Assembly (NCBI RefSeq): GCF_000735435.1
Contig: NZ_JMPP01000042.1
Coordinates: forward strand, 1-54,163
DNA from: Klebsiella planticola ATCC 33531
GTDB taxonomy: Bacteria > Pseudomonadota > Gammaproteobacteria > Enterobacterales > Enterobacteriaceae
Direction: 5' to 3'
DNA length: 54,163 bases
Shown: positions 8,311-16,888 of the stretch, piece by piece
How the letters are laid out: every line of letters begins with the position of its first letter
Numbering within the stretch: the first letter of the stretch is position 1
Translations under genes and position numbers: made by a program
Notes under the pieces: generated by a model
The model's input: the letters and a program-made list of their open reading frames with translations, nothing else
Database searches by the model: none
What the model was told of the DNA's origin: nothing

Positions 8311-8331
8311 CAAGCGTCGCCTGCAACTGAA

Positions 8332-8359
8332 CCGGGGCCTGACGATGTTCAGGCCCCGG
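8332..8359. terminator. Hairpin between convergent MBL-fold and GH28 genes
   Basis: CCGGGGCCTGA (8332-8342) pairs perfectly with TCAGGCCCCGG (8349-8359) around a 6-base loop. It lies between two convergent stop codons and can serve both strands, although T-runs are poor. Confidence 0.6.
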
Positions 8360-8373
8360 GTTGAGGCACGGGG

Positions 8374-9672
8374 TTACTGAATTTTCACGTTTCGGGCGTT
8401 AATCACCTTAATACCGCGATCGTCGTCGTGAAAATGTCCTTCCGTGGGTTCCGTATTCCAGGTCTCCAGCAGCCGTTCTTCAGGCGCCAGCGCATAGCTA
8501 AAGTTTCGGATGCTCACATTGTCGATCGGCGCTTCCGGTAGCCCGACAATAAACGCGGCGCTGGAGAGCACGTTGGTCGCCAGCACATTCTCAATCAGGA
8601 TATCGCGGATGTGCGGCGTCATTGCGCTCAGCGGCTGCGGCTGTTCGGAAAGCGTTACGTCGCGTTCATGCGCCAGCACGCCAGGGGCAAAATATTGACC
8701 GATCACAATCGGACACCAGCAGCCATCCATCGTCAAATCGCGCAAAGTGATGTTTTTAATCGTACCGCCCCGCCCACGCCGCGATTTCAGGCGAATCGCC
8801 CGCTGGGTGCCTTCGAAAACGCAATCGCTCACCGACACATTTTCAATGCCCCCTGCCGTTTCCGAACCAATGGCGATGCCGCCATGGCTGGCGAGGATAC
8901 GACAGCGGCGCGCCGTGACGTTGCGGGTGGGTCTGTTGATGCGCAGGCCGTCCGCCCCCGAGCCGGATTTTAAGGTAATCGCATCGTCACCCACATCAAA
9001 CAGACAATCCTCGATAGTAATATTCTCGGAAGAATCCAGATCGATGGCATCGGTATTGATGGCATCGGCCGGATTGAGGATTGTCACTCCGCTGATGACG
9101 ATGTCACGGGAATAGACGGTATGCAGGGTCCAGAACGGTGAGTTCTGCAAGGTGATCCCCTGCAGGTGAATCGCCGAGCATTTCCAGAACTGAACCAGCG
9201 GCGGGCGCAGGAACTGGGTCTGAGGACGCCCGCCGCCGCCGGGGCGAGAACGATAATCCGGATTCAGCGCCGCCAGCTGCCGCTCCCAGCTTTCCCGCGG
9301 CGCCTGACGGTCCTCCTCTTCAATCTGACGGAACGTATCCCACCACCACTGGCCCGCCCCCTCAATCACCCCCGCCCCGCGAAGGGTAATGTTGCAGGCA
9401 TCCGCGGCGTACAAAAGCGGGTGCAGCGCATAGCATTCAATCCCCTCCCAGCGTGTCCAGACCGGCGGGTAGAGCTGCGGGTCGGCAATAAAGCGGATCG
9501 TTGCCCCTTCTTCCAGGGTCAGCGTCATATGGCTGTACAGAGTCAACGGCCCCGTCAACCAGGTGCCCGGCGGAAAGATAATCTCTGCGCAATGTTCCTC
9601 GCTGGCCGTACGGGCAGCCTCGTTAATCAGGGTCTGCAGGTCGGTATTGTCGCTGGCAATATAGGTGGTCAT
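8374..9672 (-). CDS. Glycoside hydrolase family 28 (polygalacturonase-type) protein
   Basis: 432 residues from ATG 9672, which overlaps the transporter stop by 4 bases (ATGA). GH28 signatures occur in order: NTDAIDLDSSENITIEDC, then GDDAITLKSG (the catalytic aspartates), SHGGIAIGSE (the family GHG region, here S-H-G) and RLKSRRGRGG (the RIK region). Repeated beta-helix turns fill the rest. There is no signal peptide, so it is cytoplasmic and probably an exo-acting enzyme on imported galacturonides or related rhamnogalacturonan fragments. Coupling to a GPH transporter supports that role. The precise glycan is uncertain. Confidence 0.85.
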   Translation of the reverse strand: MTTYIASDNTDLQTLINEAARTASEEHCAEIIFPPGTWLTGPLTLYSHMTLTLEEGATIRFIADPQLYPPVWTRWEGIECYALHPLLYAADACNITLRGAGVIEGAGQWWWDTFRQIEEEDRQAPRESWERQLAALNPDYRSRPGGGGRPQTQFLRPPLVQFWKCSAIHLQGITLQNSPFWTLHTVYSRDIVISGVTILNPADAINTDAIDLDSSENITIEDCLFDVGDDAITLKSGSGADGLRINRPTRNVTARRCRILASHGGIAIGSETAGGIENVSVSDCVFEGTQRAIRLKSRRGRGGTIKNITLRDLTMDGCWCPIVIGQYFAPGVLAHERDVTLSEQPQPLSAMTPHIRDILIENVLATNVLSSAAFIVGLPEAPIDNVSIRNFSYALAPEERLLETWNTEPTEGHFHDDDRGIKVINARNVKIQ

Positions 9673-11198
9673 TTTTTTACATCCCAAATTTCATCATAAG
9701 CGTAGCCGGTGAGATCCTCGACGATGGCCCGGGTTTTCGGGTCCACATCCTCTTTGGCGCCCCCCTGCTGCAGGCGGTCCATCTCGGCCTTAACGACCTT
9801 GTGGGTTTGCGGGTTCAAATTGAAGGTGCGAATCAGATACAGGGAGTAAATCAGGCAAATGAGCGGAATAAAAATAAATGCGATCATGATAGCGATTTGT
9901 GCCGCAGGTATTTGTACCGCCAGCGATTTATCAAATCCGCCGAAGGCAAGAATCCAGCCAATAATCGCCGAGCCAATCGCGCCGGTTAATTTTCTGGTAA
10001 AGGTCTGGCAGGCGGAAAAGGTTCCTGCCCGCAGTTTGGTGGAAACCAGAGTATCGACATCCGGCACCAGCGGAATTACGTTCCACACCGTATATTCCAT
10101 CGTCTGGCGGCCAATCTGGAATAAGGCTGACAATATCAGAATGGTCACAAATGCCGCGCTATCGGAGAGCTGAATATGAAAGACATATAACCCCAGATAA
10201 TAAATGAGGACGGCGATCATCAGTGAAAATGCCATTGACCACAGCCATTTCGGCCCAAATTTAAACATAAAAAAGGTGGCGATCGGCACCACGATCAATC
10301 CAATAATAGAGAGCGACGAAGCGGTCTGCGCCATCCCCTGCGACAGACCCAGGATAAATACGACGTAGAAGAAAAAGGCGGTATTGAAACAGTCCTTCGC
10401 GAAGTAGGAGACAAAATAGATAACACAGGTTCGGCGGCAGGCTTTTGTTCTCATCACATGAAGATATTCATTGATAGAGTAAATAATATTTTTCGGCCGC
10501 TGCTCTTTAGCGCTGTTCTCAAACGCGTCAACATATCCTGGGGAAAACTCCCAGGTTGTCAGCCACGTAATGATGGTACCGGCAAACAGCACAATGCCAA
10601 ACACAATCCCGGAAATGGTATAGGCCTGGGGGCTATCGCTGCCCAGCATCACCAGCAGCAGCGCCGGCAAACCGGTGACGGCGAAGGTCCCGAAGGCGGA
10701 GACGAACATCCGCACGGAGCTCAGCTTCACCCGCTCGTGCGCTTTATCGGTCATTTCCGTGGCAAGCGTTTCATAGGCAATATTATTAAACGACTGGGCG
10801 GTATCAAGCAGGAACAGCACCACGAAATACCACAGCCAGGAACCGACATGGACCGTAAACAGCAGCGGGAAACAGATTAAGGTGAGCGTCGCGCCGATCA
10901 AAAATAAAATATGTCGCCGCCCTAATCTGCGCCCAATTGCCGTGCGGAAGAGTTGATCGGAAACGCCGCCAATCACGCCACAGACGATCATATCCAGTAT
11001 TTTCAGCGCGAATAACATGGTACCCACCACCCCGGCATTTAACCCCGCCCAGGTGCTGAGGAATATCATCAGGTAAGAGCCGACCAACGTTCCCCATGCC
11101 GACCCGTTGAGATCGTTCATGGCATAACCTAAGGAACGCAGCAGCGTAATCGGTCTTTTTCTATATACGCGCAACTCCTCATAATTAATTTTTTTCAA
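9669..11198 (-). CDS. GPH-family (glycoside-pentoside-hexuronide:cation) sugar transporter
   Basis: About 509 residues from TTG 11198. I chose this start because AAGGA sits 8 bases upstream and the protein then begins MKKINYEELRVYRKRP. The frame stays open to a GTG at 11309 without a ribosome site. About 12 hydrophobic segments and motifs such as RSLGYAMNDLNG, GVIGGVSDQLF and GRRLGRRH place it in the GPH/MelB family. Dickeya TogT, an oligogalacturonide transporter, is of this type. It overlaps the GH28 gene downstream, so the pair probably imports and trims pectin fragments. The inner-membrane location follows from the segments. Confidence 0.8.
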   Translation of the reverse strand: MKKINYEELRVYRKRPITLLRSLGYAMNDLNGSAWGTLVGSYLMIFLSTWAGLNAGVVGTMLFALKILDMIVCGVIGGVSDQLFRTAIGRRLGRRHILFLIGATLTLICFPLLFTVHVGSWLWYFVVLFLLDTAQSFNNIAYETLATEMTDKAHERVKLSSVRMFVSAFGTFAVTGLPALLLVMLGSDSPQAYTISGIVFGIVLFAGTIITWLTTWEFSPGYVDAFENSAKEQRPKNIIYSINEYLHVMRTKACRRTCVIYFVSYFAKDCFNTAFFFYVVFILGLSQGMAQTASSLSIIGLIVVPIATFFMFKFGPKWLWSMAFSLMIAVLIYYLGLYVFHIQLSDSAAFVTILILSALFQIGRQTMEYTVWNVIPLVPDVDTLVSTKLRAGTFSACQTFTRKLTGAIGSAIIGWILAFGGFDKSLAVQIPAAQIAIMIAFIFIPLICLIYSLYLIRTFNLNPQTHKVVKAEMDRLQQGGAKEDVDPKTRAIVEDLTGYAYDEIWDVKK

Positions 11199-11584
11199 TT
11201 TATTGTCCTTTTTATTATATTCCCCATTAAATAGCGCCCGGCAAGCGCGCTCGATGCAACACTCATCAAGGTAATATTTATGCGCATTATCACAATTACG
11301 TAATTTCACTAACTGGTTGTGAAAATTAATAATTGTGCGGGAGATAACAAAAAGCCGGAGCGGAGAATGGTGATAAATTTCGTCGGGTTAAGGGCTGCCG
11401 CGGGCCTTATTTCTCGCTCGATAATGGCGGTCCCGGCATAATATTTTGCCGCATAAGGTTGCCATTGGCGGAAAAATAGACCACGATAGATAGCACGGTC
11501 GCGCTAGCGCGCCGTTCTTAGGGTTACATTTCGTCCGGCCACGCCGGGCTTGTCCTTGAAACAGAACTGGATTAAGGAGTAAGA
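11199..11584. other. Intergenic region between the GPH transporter and sra
   Basis: It holds about 37 codons in frame upstream of the transporter TTG, probably untranslated. An inverted repeat TTTCAC (11304-11309), 9 bases, GTGAAA (11319-11324) is a possible operator for the transporter/GH28 operon; it does not match the KdgR consensus as I recall it. A short hairpin CCGGC-CAC-GCCGG (11535-11547) lies ahead of sra. I see no convincing RNA gene. Confidence 0.4.
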
Positions 11585-11725
11585 ATGAAATCGAACCACC
11601 AGGCACGTCATCTTCTCGGTCTGAACTATAAACTGTCGCAGCAGAAAAAAGTGGTGCTGGACGGCGATGTGGAAACGACAATTAACCACGCTCATGCCAC
11701 CGGCCGTAAGCGCCGCGCGGGTTAA
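11585..11725 (+). CDS. sra: Stationary-phase ribosome-associated protein Sra (30S subunit protein S22)
   Basis: A 46-codon gene. ATG 11585 follows AAGGAG at good spacing. It begins MKSNHQARHLLGLNYKLS and ends ATGRKRRAG; E. coli Sra starts MKSNRQARHILGLDHKIS and ends in a GRKRP-type tail, so both ends match. Sra is a small basic protein bound to 30S subunits, rising in stationary phase. As in E. coli, maeA is the neighbour, which supports the call. The middle segment (QQKKVVLDGDVETTINHAHA) is diverged. A terminator follows directly. Confidence 0.9.
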   Translation: MKSNHQARHLLGLNYKLSQQKKVVLDGDVETTINHAHATGRKRRAG

Positions 11726-11745
11726 TTTCTCAGCTGAATGATGAT

Positions 11746-11780
11746 AAAAACACCGTCCTTTCGTCAGGATGGTGTTTTTT
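11746..11780 (+). terminator. Intrinsic terminator of sra
   Basis: CACCGTCC and GGATGGTG form a stem with one G-U pair, flanked by an A-run upstream and a run of eight T's downstream. The shape is classical. Confidence 0.85.
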
Positions 11781-11897
11781 TAATACAATTTCCCCTCTTT
11801 GATAACATCTGCTCTATACTGCTCCCGCTGCATTCCCTGCCAGCCCGCACGCTTATCGCCGCGCACGGTCTGAAGTGAACATCAAGGAGTTAGTGCG

Positions 11898-13595
11898 ATG
11901 CAATTCACCCATAAGAAAAACCGTTCCCTGTATATCCCCTACGCTGGCCCCGTTCTGCTCGAATTTCCCCTTCTCAACAAAGGTAGCGCCTTCAGCATGG
12001 AAGAGCGCAGCAGCTTTAACCTGCTCGGCCTGCTGCCAGAAGTTGTTGAAACAATTGAGGAACAAGCTGAACGTGCATGGATCCAGTACCAGGGGTTTAA
12101 AACTGAGATCGACAAACATATTTACCTGCGCAACATTCAGGACACCAACGAAACCCTCTTTTATCGCCTGATTGGCAACCATCTCGATGAGATGATGCCG
12201 GTCATCTATACGCCGACCGTTGGCGCCGCCTGCGAGCGCTTCTCTGAGATCTACCGTCGCTCGCGCGGGGTGTTTATCTCCTATCAGAACCGGCACAACC
12301 TCGACGATATCCTGCAAAACGTCCCGAATCACAACGTCAAAGTGATCGTCGTCACCGACGGGGAGCGTATTCTGGGTCTCGGCGACCAGGGCATCGGCGG
12401 TATGGGGATCCCGATCGGTAAGCTTTCGCTGTACACCACCTGCGGCGGTATCAGCCCGGCCTATACGCTGCCGATCGTGCTGGACGTCGGGACTAACAAC
12501 CAGCAGCTGCTCGACGATCCGCTGTATATGGGCTGGCGCCATCCGCGTATTACCGACGATGAGTATTATCAGTTTGTCGATGATGTTATCCAGGCCATTA
12601 AGCACCGCTGGCCGGACGTTCTGCTGCAGTTCGAAGACTTCGCGCAGAAAAACGCCATGCCGCTGCTCAACCGCTATCGCAATGAGATTTGTTCATTCAA
12701 TGATGATATCCAGGGCACCGCCTCGGTGACCGTAGGCACGCTGATTGCCGCCAGCCGCGGTGCGGGCAGCCAGCTGAGCGAGCAGAAAATCGTCTTCCTC
12801 GGCGCCGGCTCCGCCGGTTGCGGGATTGCCGAACAGATTATCGCCCAGATCCAACGCGAAGGATTAAGCGAAGAAGAAGCGCGCCAGCGCGTGTTCATGG
12901 TTGACCGTTTCGGCCTGCTGACCGACGCCATGCCGAACCTGCTGCCGTTCCAGAACAAACTGGTGCAGAAGCGTGAAAATCTCCAGCAGTGGGATACCAC
13001 CAACGAAGTGCTCTCCCTGCTTGACGTTGTGCGAAATGTGAAACCGAATATCCTGATCGGTGTTTCCGGCCAGCCGGGTCTGTTCACCGAAGAGATTATT
13101 CGCGAGATGCATAAGCACTGCCCGCGTCCCATCGTAATGCCGCTGTCGAACCCGACCTCTCGCGTCGAAGCCACGCCGCAGAACATTCTCAGCTGGACCG
13201 ACGGCGAAGCGCTGGTTGCCACCGGCAGCCCGTTCGCGCCGGTCACACTGAAAGGTAAGCAGTACGTCATTGCCCAGTGCAATAACTCCTATATCTTCCC
13301 CGGTATCGGCCTCGGCGTAATCGCCTCCGGCGCATCGCGAGTCACCGATGAGATGCTGATGGCGGCCAGTGAGACGCTGGCGAAGCACTCACCGTTGGTC
13401 AACAATGGCGAAGGCCCGGTTCTGCCGGAACTGAAAGATATCCAGACCGTATCGCGCGCGATCGCTTTCGCGGTCGGTAAAGTCGCTCAGGAACAAGGCG
13501 TGGCGGTGAAGACCTCCGCCGAGGCACTGTTGCAGGCGATTAGCGATAACTTTTGGCTGCCGGAGTATCGCAACTACCGCCGCACCTCGATCTGA
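11898..13595 (+). CDS. maeA: NAD-dependent malate dehydrogenase (oxaloacetate-decarboxylating), malic enzyme
   Basis: 565 residues, the same length as E. coli MaeA (SfcA). It converts malate to pyruvate, CO2 and NADH in the cytoplasm. Visible motifs are [20 protein letters not shown] near residue 101 (active-site Tyr region), [20 protein letters not shown] with the catalytic Lys, the metal-binding [12 protein letters not shown] and [11 protein letters not shown], the dinucleotide fold [15 protein letters not shown], and [13 protein letters not shown]. The start follows AAGGAG. Flanking sra and nearby adhP repeat the E. coli order. A possible -10 TATACT lies at 11815-11820. A terminator follows at 13611. 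Confidence 0.97.
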   Translation: MQFTHKKNRSLYIPYAGPVLLEFPLLNKGSAFSMEERSSFNLLGLLPEVVETIEEQAERAWIQYQGFKTEIDKHIYLRNIQDTNETLFYRLIGNHLDEMMPVIYTPTVGAACERFSEIYRRSRGVFISYQNRHNLDDILQNVPNHNVKVIVVTDGERILGLGDQGIGGMGIPIGKLSLYTTCGGISPAYTLPIVLDVGTNNQQLLDDPLYMGWRHPRITDDEYYQFVDDVIQAIKHRWPDVLLQFEDFAQKNAMPLLNRYRNEICSFNDDIQGTASVTVGTLIAASRGAGSQLSEQKIVFLGAGSAGCGIAEQIIAQIQREGLSEEEARQRVFMVDRFGLLTDAMPNLLPFQNKLVQKRENLQQWDTTNEVLSLLDVVRNVKPNILIGVSGQPGLFTEEIIREMHKHCPRPIVMPLSNPTSRVEATPQNILSWTDGEALVATGSPFAPVTLKGKQYVIAQCNNSYIFPGIGLGVIASGASRVTDEMLMAASETLAKHSPLVNNGEGPVLPELKDIQTVSRAIAFAVGKVAQEQGVAVKTSAEALLQAISDNFWLPEYRNYRRTSI

Positions 13596-13610
13596 TTAAC
13601 CGACATCGCA

Positions 13611-13639
13611 AACGGGCCTGACAACGGGCCCGTTTTTTT
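13611..13639 (+). terminator. Intrinsic terminator of maeA
   Basis: AACGGGCC (13611-13618) pairs with GGCCCGTT (13627-13634), followed by a T-run to 13639. Confidence 0.9.
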
Positions 13640-13733
13640 GCCGCCGCCCCACTATCTTTAGTCGCTAGCCAAATCGCCGCCCACCTCCTACACTGCTTTC
13701 ACCTGTCAACTCACTCAATGAAAGGAGGACCCC

Positions 13734-13817
13734 ATGCTGTTATGTGAAATATCTATATTTTCACTGACATTTGGTAATCGTCCCTGCTCAAGCGTTATCG
13801 GTATCGTGCTGCGATAA
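13734..13817 (+). CDS. Candidate leader peptide upstream of the ABC-F gene
   Basis: A 27-residue reading frame (MLLCEISIFSLTFGNRPCSS, then VIGIVLR) preceded by the strong ribosome site AAAGGAGG at ideal spacing, while the downstream ABC-F gene has a weak one. Its last ten codons form the 5' arm of a long hairpin. The arrangement is that of an attenuation leader in which a stalled ribosome changes the RNA fold. The stretch ISIFSL loosely recalls the IFSIFVI core of the ErmC leader, but that likeness is short and may be chance. No homologue is known to me. Confidence 0.55.
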   Translation: MLLCEISIFSLTFGNRPCSSVIGIVLR

Positions 13818-13922
13818 CTTCAGCTTGAGCGAAGACACCCCAGACTAATTCCCTTCCCTCGGGCTTACCGGGTTATCGTCAGCGATGTTTGACGAGGCGT
13901 TTTTACGCCTGTAACTCTTGAG
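13786..13922 (+). promoter_or_regulatory. Attenuator-like alternative RNA structures ahead of the ABC-F gene
   Basis: GCTCAAGC (13786-13793) plus GTTATCG (13794-13800) pair with CGATAAC (13812-13818) and GCTTGAGC (13823-13830), giving 15 base pairs with a 4-base bulge. A second copy of each 3'-side partner lies closer to the gene. GTTATCG (13872-13878) can pair with 13812-13818 instead. CTTGAG (13917-13922), beside the ABC-F start, can pair with CTCAAG (13787-13792). AGGCGT-TTTT-ACGCCT (13895-13910) is a further hairpin. Mutually exclusive arms overlapping a short peptide are the hallmark of ribosome-mediated attenuation; the mechanism here is inferred. Confidence 0.6.
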
Positions 13923-13932
13923 TAAGTTCACG

Positions 13933-15645
13933 ATGAGTACATTATTTAGCGCGCAATCTCTGCATGTTGAAACGGCATTCGGGCCGCTTTTCACCGACCT
14001 CTCCTTTACCCTGAAAAAAGGCGATCGCATCGGCCTGATCGGCCATAACGGCTGCGGCAAAAGTACCCTGCTGCAGGTGCTGGACGGCACGCTGACGCCC
14101 GGTGCCGGCAGCGTGGCGCTGGCGCACCATTGCCTGATGGCGCGGGTTGAACAACACCTGCCGGATACCCTGCTACAACAATCGCTGATCGAGGTGGTTC
14201 TGGCGCGGCTTGCCGCCAGCGGGCGCGAACAACAGCGCTGGCAGGCAGAACGTCTGCTGGCGGAAATGGGGTTTACGACGGCGGAATTCACGCAGCGTGC
14301 GGCAACGCTAAGCGGCGGCCAACATACCCGACTGCTGCTGGCCAGAGCGTTAATTCAGCAGCCGGATCTCCTGCTGCTGGACGAACCCGGCAACCATCTC
14401 GATCTGCCGACCCTGCTGTGGCTGGAAAGCTTCTTGCAAACCTGGCAGGGGAGCTTCGTGCTGGTGTCACATGACCCCCTTTTACTGGATGCTGTAACTA
14501 ATGCCAGTTGGATCCTGCGCGACAAAACCCTGCACGCCTTCTCCCTTCCCTGTAGCGCGGCGCGTCAGGCGCTGGCGGAACGGGACGAAAGCGATGCCCT
14601 GCGTCATAAAGCCGAGCAGCGAGAAATCGACCGCGTCACCACCAGCGCTAAACGGCTGGCGACCTGGGGACAGGTGTACGACAACGAAGATCTTTCGCGC
14701 AAAGCCAAACAGATGGAGAAACAGGTCGCACGCCTGAAGGAGAGTCAAACCGAGCTGACCGCCGGCACGCCGTGGCGGCTGGCGCTGAACGGTGACGCCC
14801 TACGGGCCGATCGTTTACTCGAAATTGAACAACTGCCGGTTCCCCCGGCTCCGGGATTACCAGCTCTGTTCACCGCCGGGCTGGCGCGTCTGCGCAGCGG
14901 CGACCGGGTGGCGATTATGGGGCGCAACGGCGGCGGGAAATCATCGTTGCTGCGCCTGCTGTGGCGGCAGATGCAGCAGGCGGCGCCGGATGTCGGACTG
15001 CGCCTGCATCCGCGATTACATCCGGGCTACTACGACCAGTCGCTGCGTCAACTGGCGGATAACGCCACGCTGCTGGAGGCGCTGGAGAGCTTCGAACCCG
15101 CCGCAGAGCGCCGTAAGCGGGCGCTGATTTCCGCCGGTTTCGGCTGGAGCCGTCACGGGCAAAAGGTCAGCACCCTCAGCGGGGGTGAACGTTCCCGACT
15201 GCTGTTTGTCGGGCTGTCGCTGGCGAGCTATAGCCTGCTTCTGCTGGATGAGCCCACCAACCATCTGGATATGGAAGGCAAAGAGGCGCTGGCTGCCTCG
15301 CTGCGCGAGTATTCCGGTGGTCTGCTGCTGGTCAGTCATGACCGTCAGCTGATAAGCCAGAGCTGCAACCGCTTCTGGCTGATTGATGATAACGGGCTGA
15401 GCGAGTGGCATACCGCCGATGAAGTCTACACCCGCCTGCGCAGCGGGGCGCCCCAGACCGGGAGGCGCGCCGAAGTTGATGCGACGTCCACCGCCGCCGA
15501 TGACCATGACGCCCTGCTGGAACGGCTGATCGATCTGGAACAACGGCTGGCGGATGATATATCGCGTAAACCTAAGCACCAGAAACCCCACCTGCAGGCG
15601 CAGTGGCGCGAGGAGATCGCCGCCATTACTGCCAGACTGAGTTAG
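13933..15645 (+). CDS. ABC-F family ATPase
   Basis: 570 residues from ATG 13933 (a TTG at 13918 is the alternative). There are two ABC domains and no membrane segment. The first has Walker A GHNGCGKST, signature LSGGQHTRLLLARAL and Walker B LLLLDEPGNHLD (Gly where DEPTNHLD is usual). A charged helical linker follows (RKAKQMEKQVARLKES). The second has GRNGGGKSS, LSGGERSRLLFVGL and LLLLDEPTNHLD. ABC-F proteins bind the ribosomal E site and either aid translation or protect against ribosome-targeting antibiotics. It is not a close match to the Uup, EttA, YbiT or YheS sequences I remember. The leader-peptide arrangement upstream favours an antibiotic-response role, which is inference. Confidence 0.85.
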   Translation: MSTLFSAQSLHVETAFGPLFTDLSFTLKKGDRIGLIGHNGCGKSTLLQVLDGTLTPGAGSVALAHHCLMARVEQHLPDTLLQQSLIEVVLARLAASGREQQRWQAERLLAEMGFTTAEFTQRAATLSGGQHTRLLLARALIQQPDLLLLDEPGNHLDLPTLLWLESFLQTWQGSFVLVSHDPLLLDAVTNASWILRDKTLHAFSLPCSAARQALAERDESDALRHKAEQREIDRVTTSAKRLATWGQVYDNEDLSRKAKQMEKQVARLKESQTELTAGTPWRLALNGDALRADRLLEIEQLPVPPAPGLPALFTAGLARLRSGDRVAIMGRNGGGKSSLLRLLWRQMQQAAPDVGLRLHPRLHPGYYDQSLRQLADNATLLEALESFEPAAERRKRALISAGFGWSRHGQKVSTLSGGERSRLLFVGLSLASYSLLLLDEPTNHLDMEGKEALAASLREYSGGLLLVSHDRQLISQSCNRFWLIDDNGLSEWHTADEVYTRLRSGAPQTGRRAEVDATSTAADDHDALLERLIDLEQRLADDISRKPKHQKPHLQAQWREEIAAITARLS

Positions 15646-15657
15646 AGGAGACTGAAT

Positions 15658-15687
15658 CCCCGCTAAGGTGGCGACACCTTAGCGGGG
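15658..15687. terminator. Perfect 13-bp hairpin between convergent ABC-F and MarR-GNAT genes
   Basis: CCCCGCTAAGGTG (15658-15670) pairs perfectly with CACCTTAGCGGGG (15675-15687) around GCGA. There is no T-run, but it sits between convergent genes and may serve both. Confidence 0.6.
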
Positions 15688-15709
15688 TGTCCGCGAGCAA
15701 GGACCGTGG

Positions 15710-16687
15710 TTATGTCGAAGCAGAATCCACCGGGTATCGGCTAAACTGCTGTTCGGTCATCATCATCCCCCACTGATCGCCCTGCCACTCTTTATGCAGC
15801 GTAAAGCCGAATGATTCATACAGCGCGCGCGCGGCGTGCAGCCCGCTGAAGGTCCACAGCTGGACGGCAGAAAAAGCGCGACGGTCGCAAAAAGCCATCG
15901 CCTCGGCCAGCAGGCGTCGGCCAACGCCGCTGCCCCGACAGCGGTCGTCGAGAATAAACCAGCGTAGATGCGCTTCGTTATTGCCCAGATCTTCACCATC
16001 GATGGCCACGGAGCCGACGATGTTGCCCTCCAGTACGGCCAGCCAGATGTGATTGCACTCGGCGTCAAGTCGGGCAGAAAACTCCGCCAGCCCGCTGGCG
16101 ACCTTACCTTCGAAAAAGTGGCCGAACCCGTGGTGCCGGGCATAATATTCGCCGTGCATCTGCGCGATGCGGCCAATCATACCCGGCCGGTATCCGCTCA
16201 CAATCGTCACGTTGTTTGCCGCGGCGGGCCTGGGGACATCGCGGCATTTCGCCAGCGCCTGCGCGTACGCGGTCAGCCCCAGCGCCACGTTTTGTTGTTG
16301 TCCGGCGTCGAGATGCGTGAGCGCATCAACGACCCGCATCGCCCCGTAATCGTTAATCCGGCTGACCGTCCCCCATCCCTGTTCCGTCAGTTCGAGTCGC
16401 TTAAAGCGGGCATCTTCGCCGTCGGGTTTTTCCTGCAGCTCGCCAGCGGCCAGCAGACGGGACAACATACGGCTGACGCTCGATTTCTCCAGACCCAGGA
16501 TCTGAACCAGCTGTGCGGCGGTCATCGCCCCGTTGGCGGAAATTTCCAGCAGCGTATGCACGGCGGAGGGAGAATAGTCGGTGGCTGCCAGGGTGGAATT
16601 CATGAAGCCGAGTTCACGAACCATCAGGCGGGAAGCGCGGCGTATTTCATTGATCAGCGATTCGTTAATAAGCGATGGATGCGTCAT
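15710..16687 (-). CDS. MarR-family regulator fused to a GNAT acetyltransferase domain
   Basis: 325 residues from ATG 16687, which begins MTHPSLINESLINEIRRASR; an in-frame start at 16726 falls inside the operator. Residues ~1-150 are a MarR winged helix (TAAQLVQILGLEKSSVSRML, then DARFKRLELTEQG). Residues ~165-310 are a GNAT domain with the acetyl-CoA motif CRGSGVGRRLLAEAM, preceded by LRWFILDD and followed by ALYESFGFTLHKEW. Such fusions occur across bacteria and presumably couple DNA binding to acetylation or acetyl-CoA sensing; targets are unknown. A 15-bp palindrome at 16713-16727 immediately upstream suggests autoregulation. Confidence 0.85.
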   Translation of the reverse strand: MTHPSLINESLINEIRRASRLMVRELGFMNSTLAATDYSPSAVHTLLEISANGAMTAAQLVQILGLEKSSVSRMLSRLLAAGELQEKPDGEDARFKRLELTEQGWGTVSRINDYGAMRVVDALTHLDAGQQQNVALGLTAYAQALAKCRDVPRPAAANNVTIVSGYRPGMIGRIAQMHGEYYARHHGFGHFFEGKVASGLAEFSARLDAECNHIWLAVLEGNIVGSVAIDGEDLGNNEAHLRWFILDDRCRGSGVGRRLLAEAMAFCDRRAFSAVQLWTFSGLHAARALYESFGFTLHKEWQGDQWGMMMTEQQFSRYPVDSAST

Positions 16688-16712
16688 GGCGATCGGTGCA
16701 GGTGAGTTAATA

Positions 16713-16727
16713 GTTGTACAATACAAC
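16713..16727. promoter_or_regulatory. Palindromic candidate operator of the MarR-GNAT gene
   Basis: GTTGTA-CAA-TACAAC is a perfect inverted repeat 26 bases upstream of the chosen start codon. Size and form fit MarR operators, and it would overlap the promoter of the gene. Confidence 0.6.
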
Positions 16728-16860
16728 CATTATTGCGTTCTCCCTGTCAATCCGCGCCGCCCTTCGGCCCGCTGGCCCGGATGATATTTCCTGCCGGCTA
16801 ACCCGCTCTTTGCCAGGATTAAAAACGGCCGCAGCGGTTCATTACCCGGCTAAAAAAGCA

Positions 16861-16885
16861 CAGGCGCCGTGCAGCGCCTGTTTTT
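16861..16885. terminator. Terminator after the pyrophosphatase gene
   Basis: CAGGCGC (16861-16867) pairs with GCGCCTG (16874-16880). T-rich runs lie on both sides (TTTTT on the + strand; the A-run at 16852-16857 gives T's on the minus strand). It lies 4 bases past the ppa-like stop. Confidence 0.75.
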
Positions 16886-16888
16886 ATC

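Noticed and set aside
7522-8313. 263-residue minus-strand frame opposite the MBL-fold gene
   Set aside because: It is a shadow of the + strand gene, which has a signal peptide, ribosome site and recognisable fold; the minus frame is Arg/His-rich with no domain.
11199-11309. N-terminal extension of the GPH transporter (GTG start at 11309)
   Set aside because: No ribosome site precedes the GTG, while AAGGA precedes TTG 11198; the extension does not look like a signal or membrane segment.
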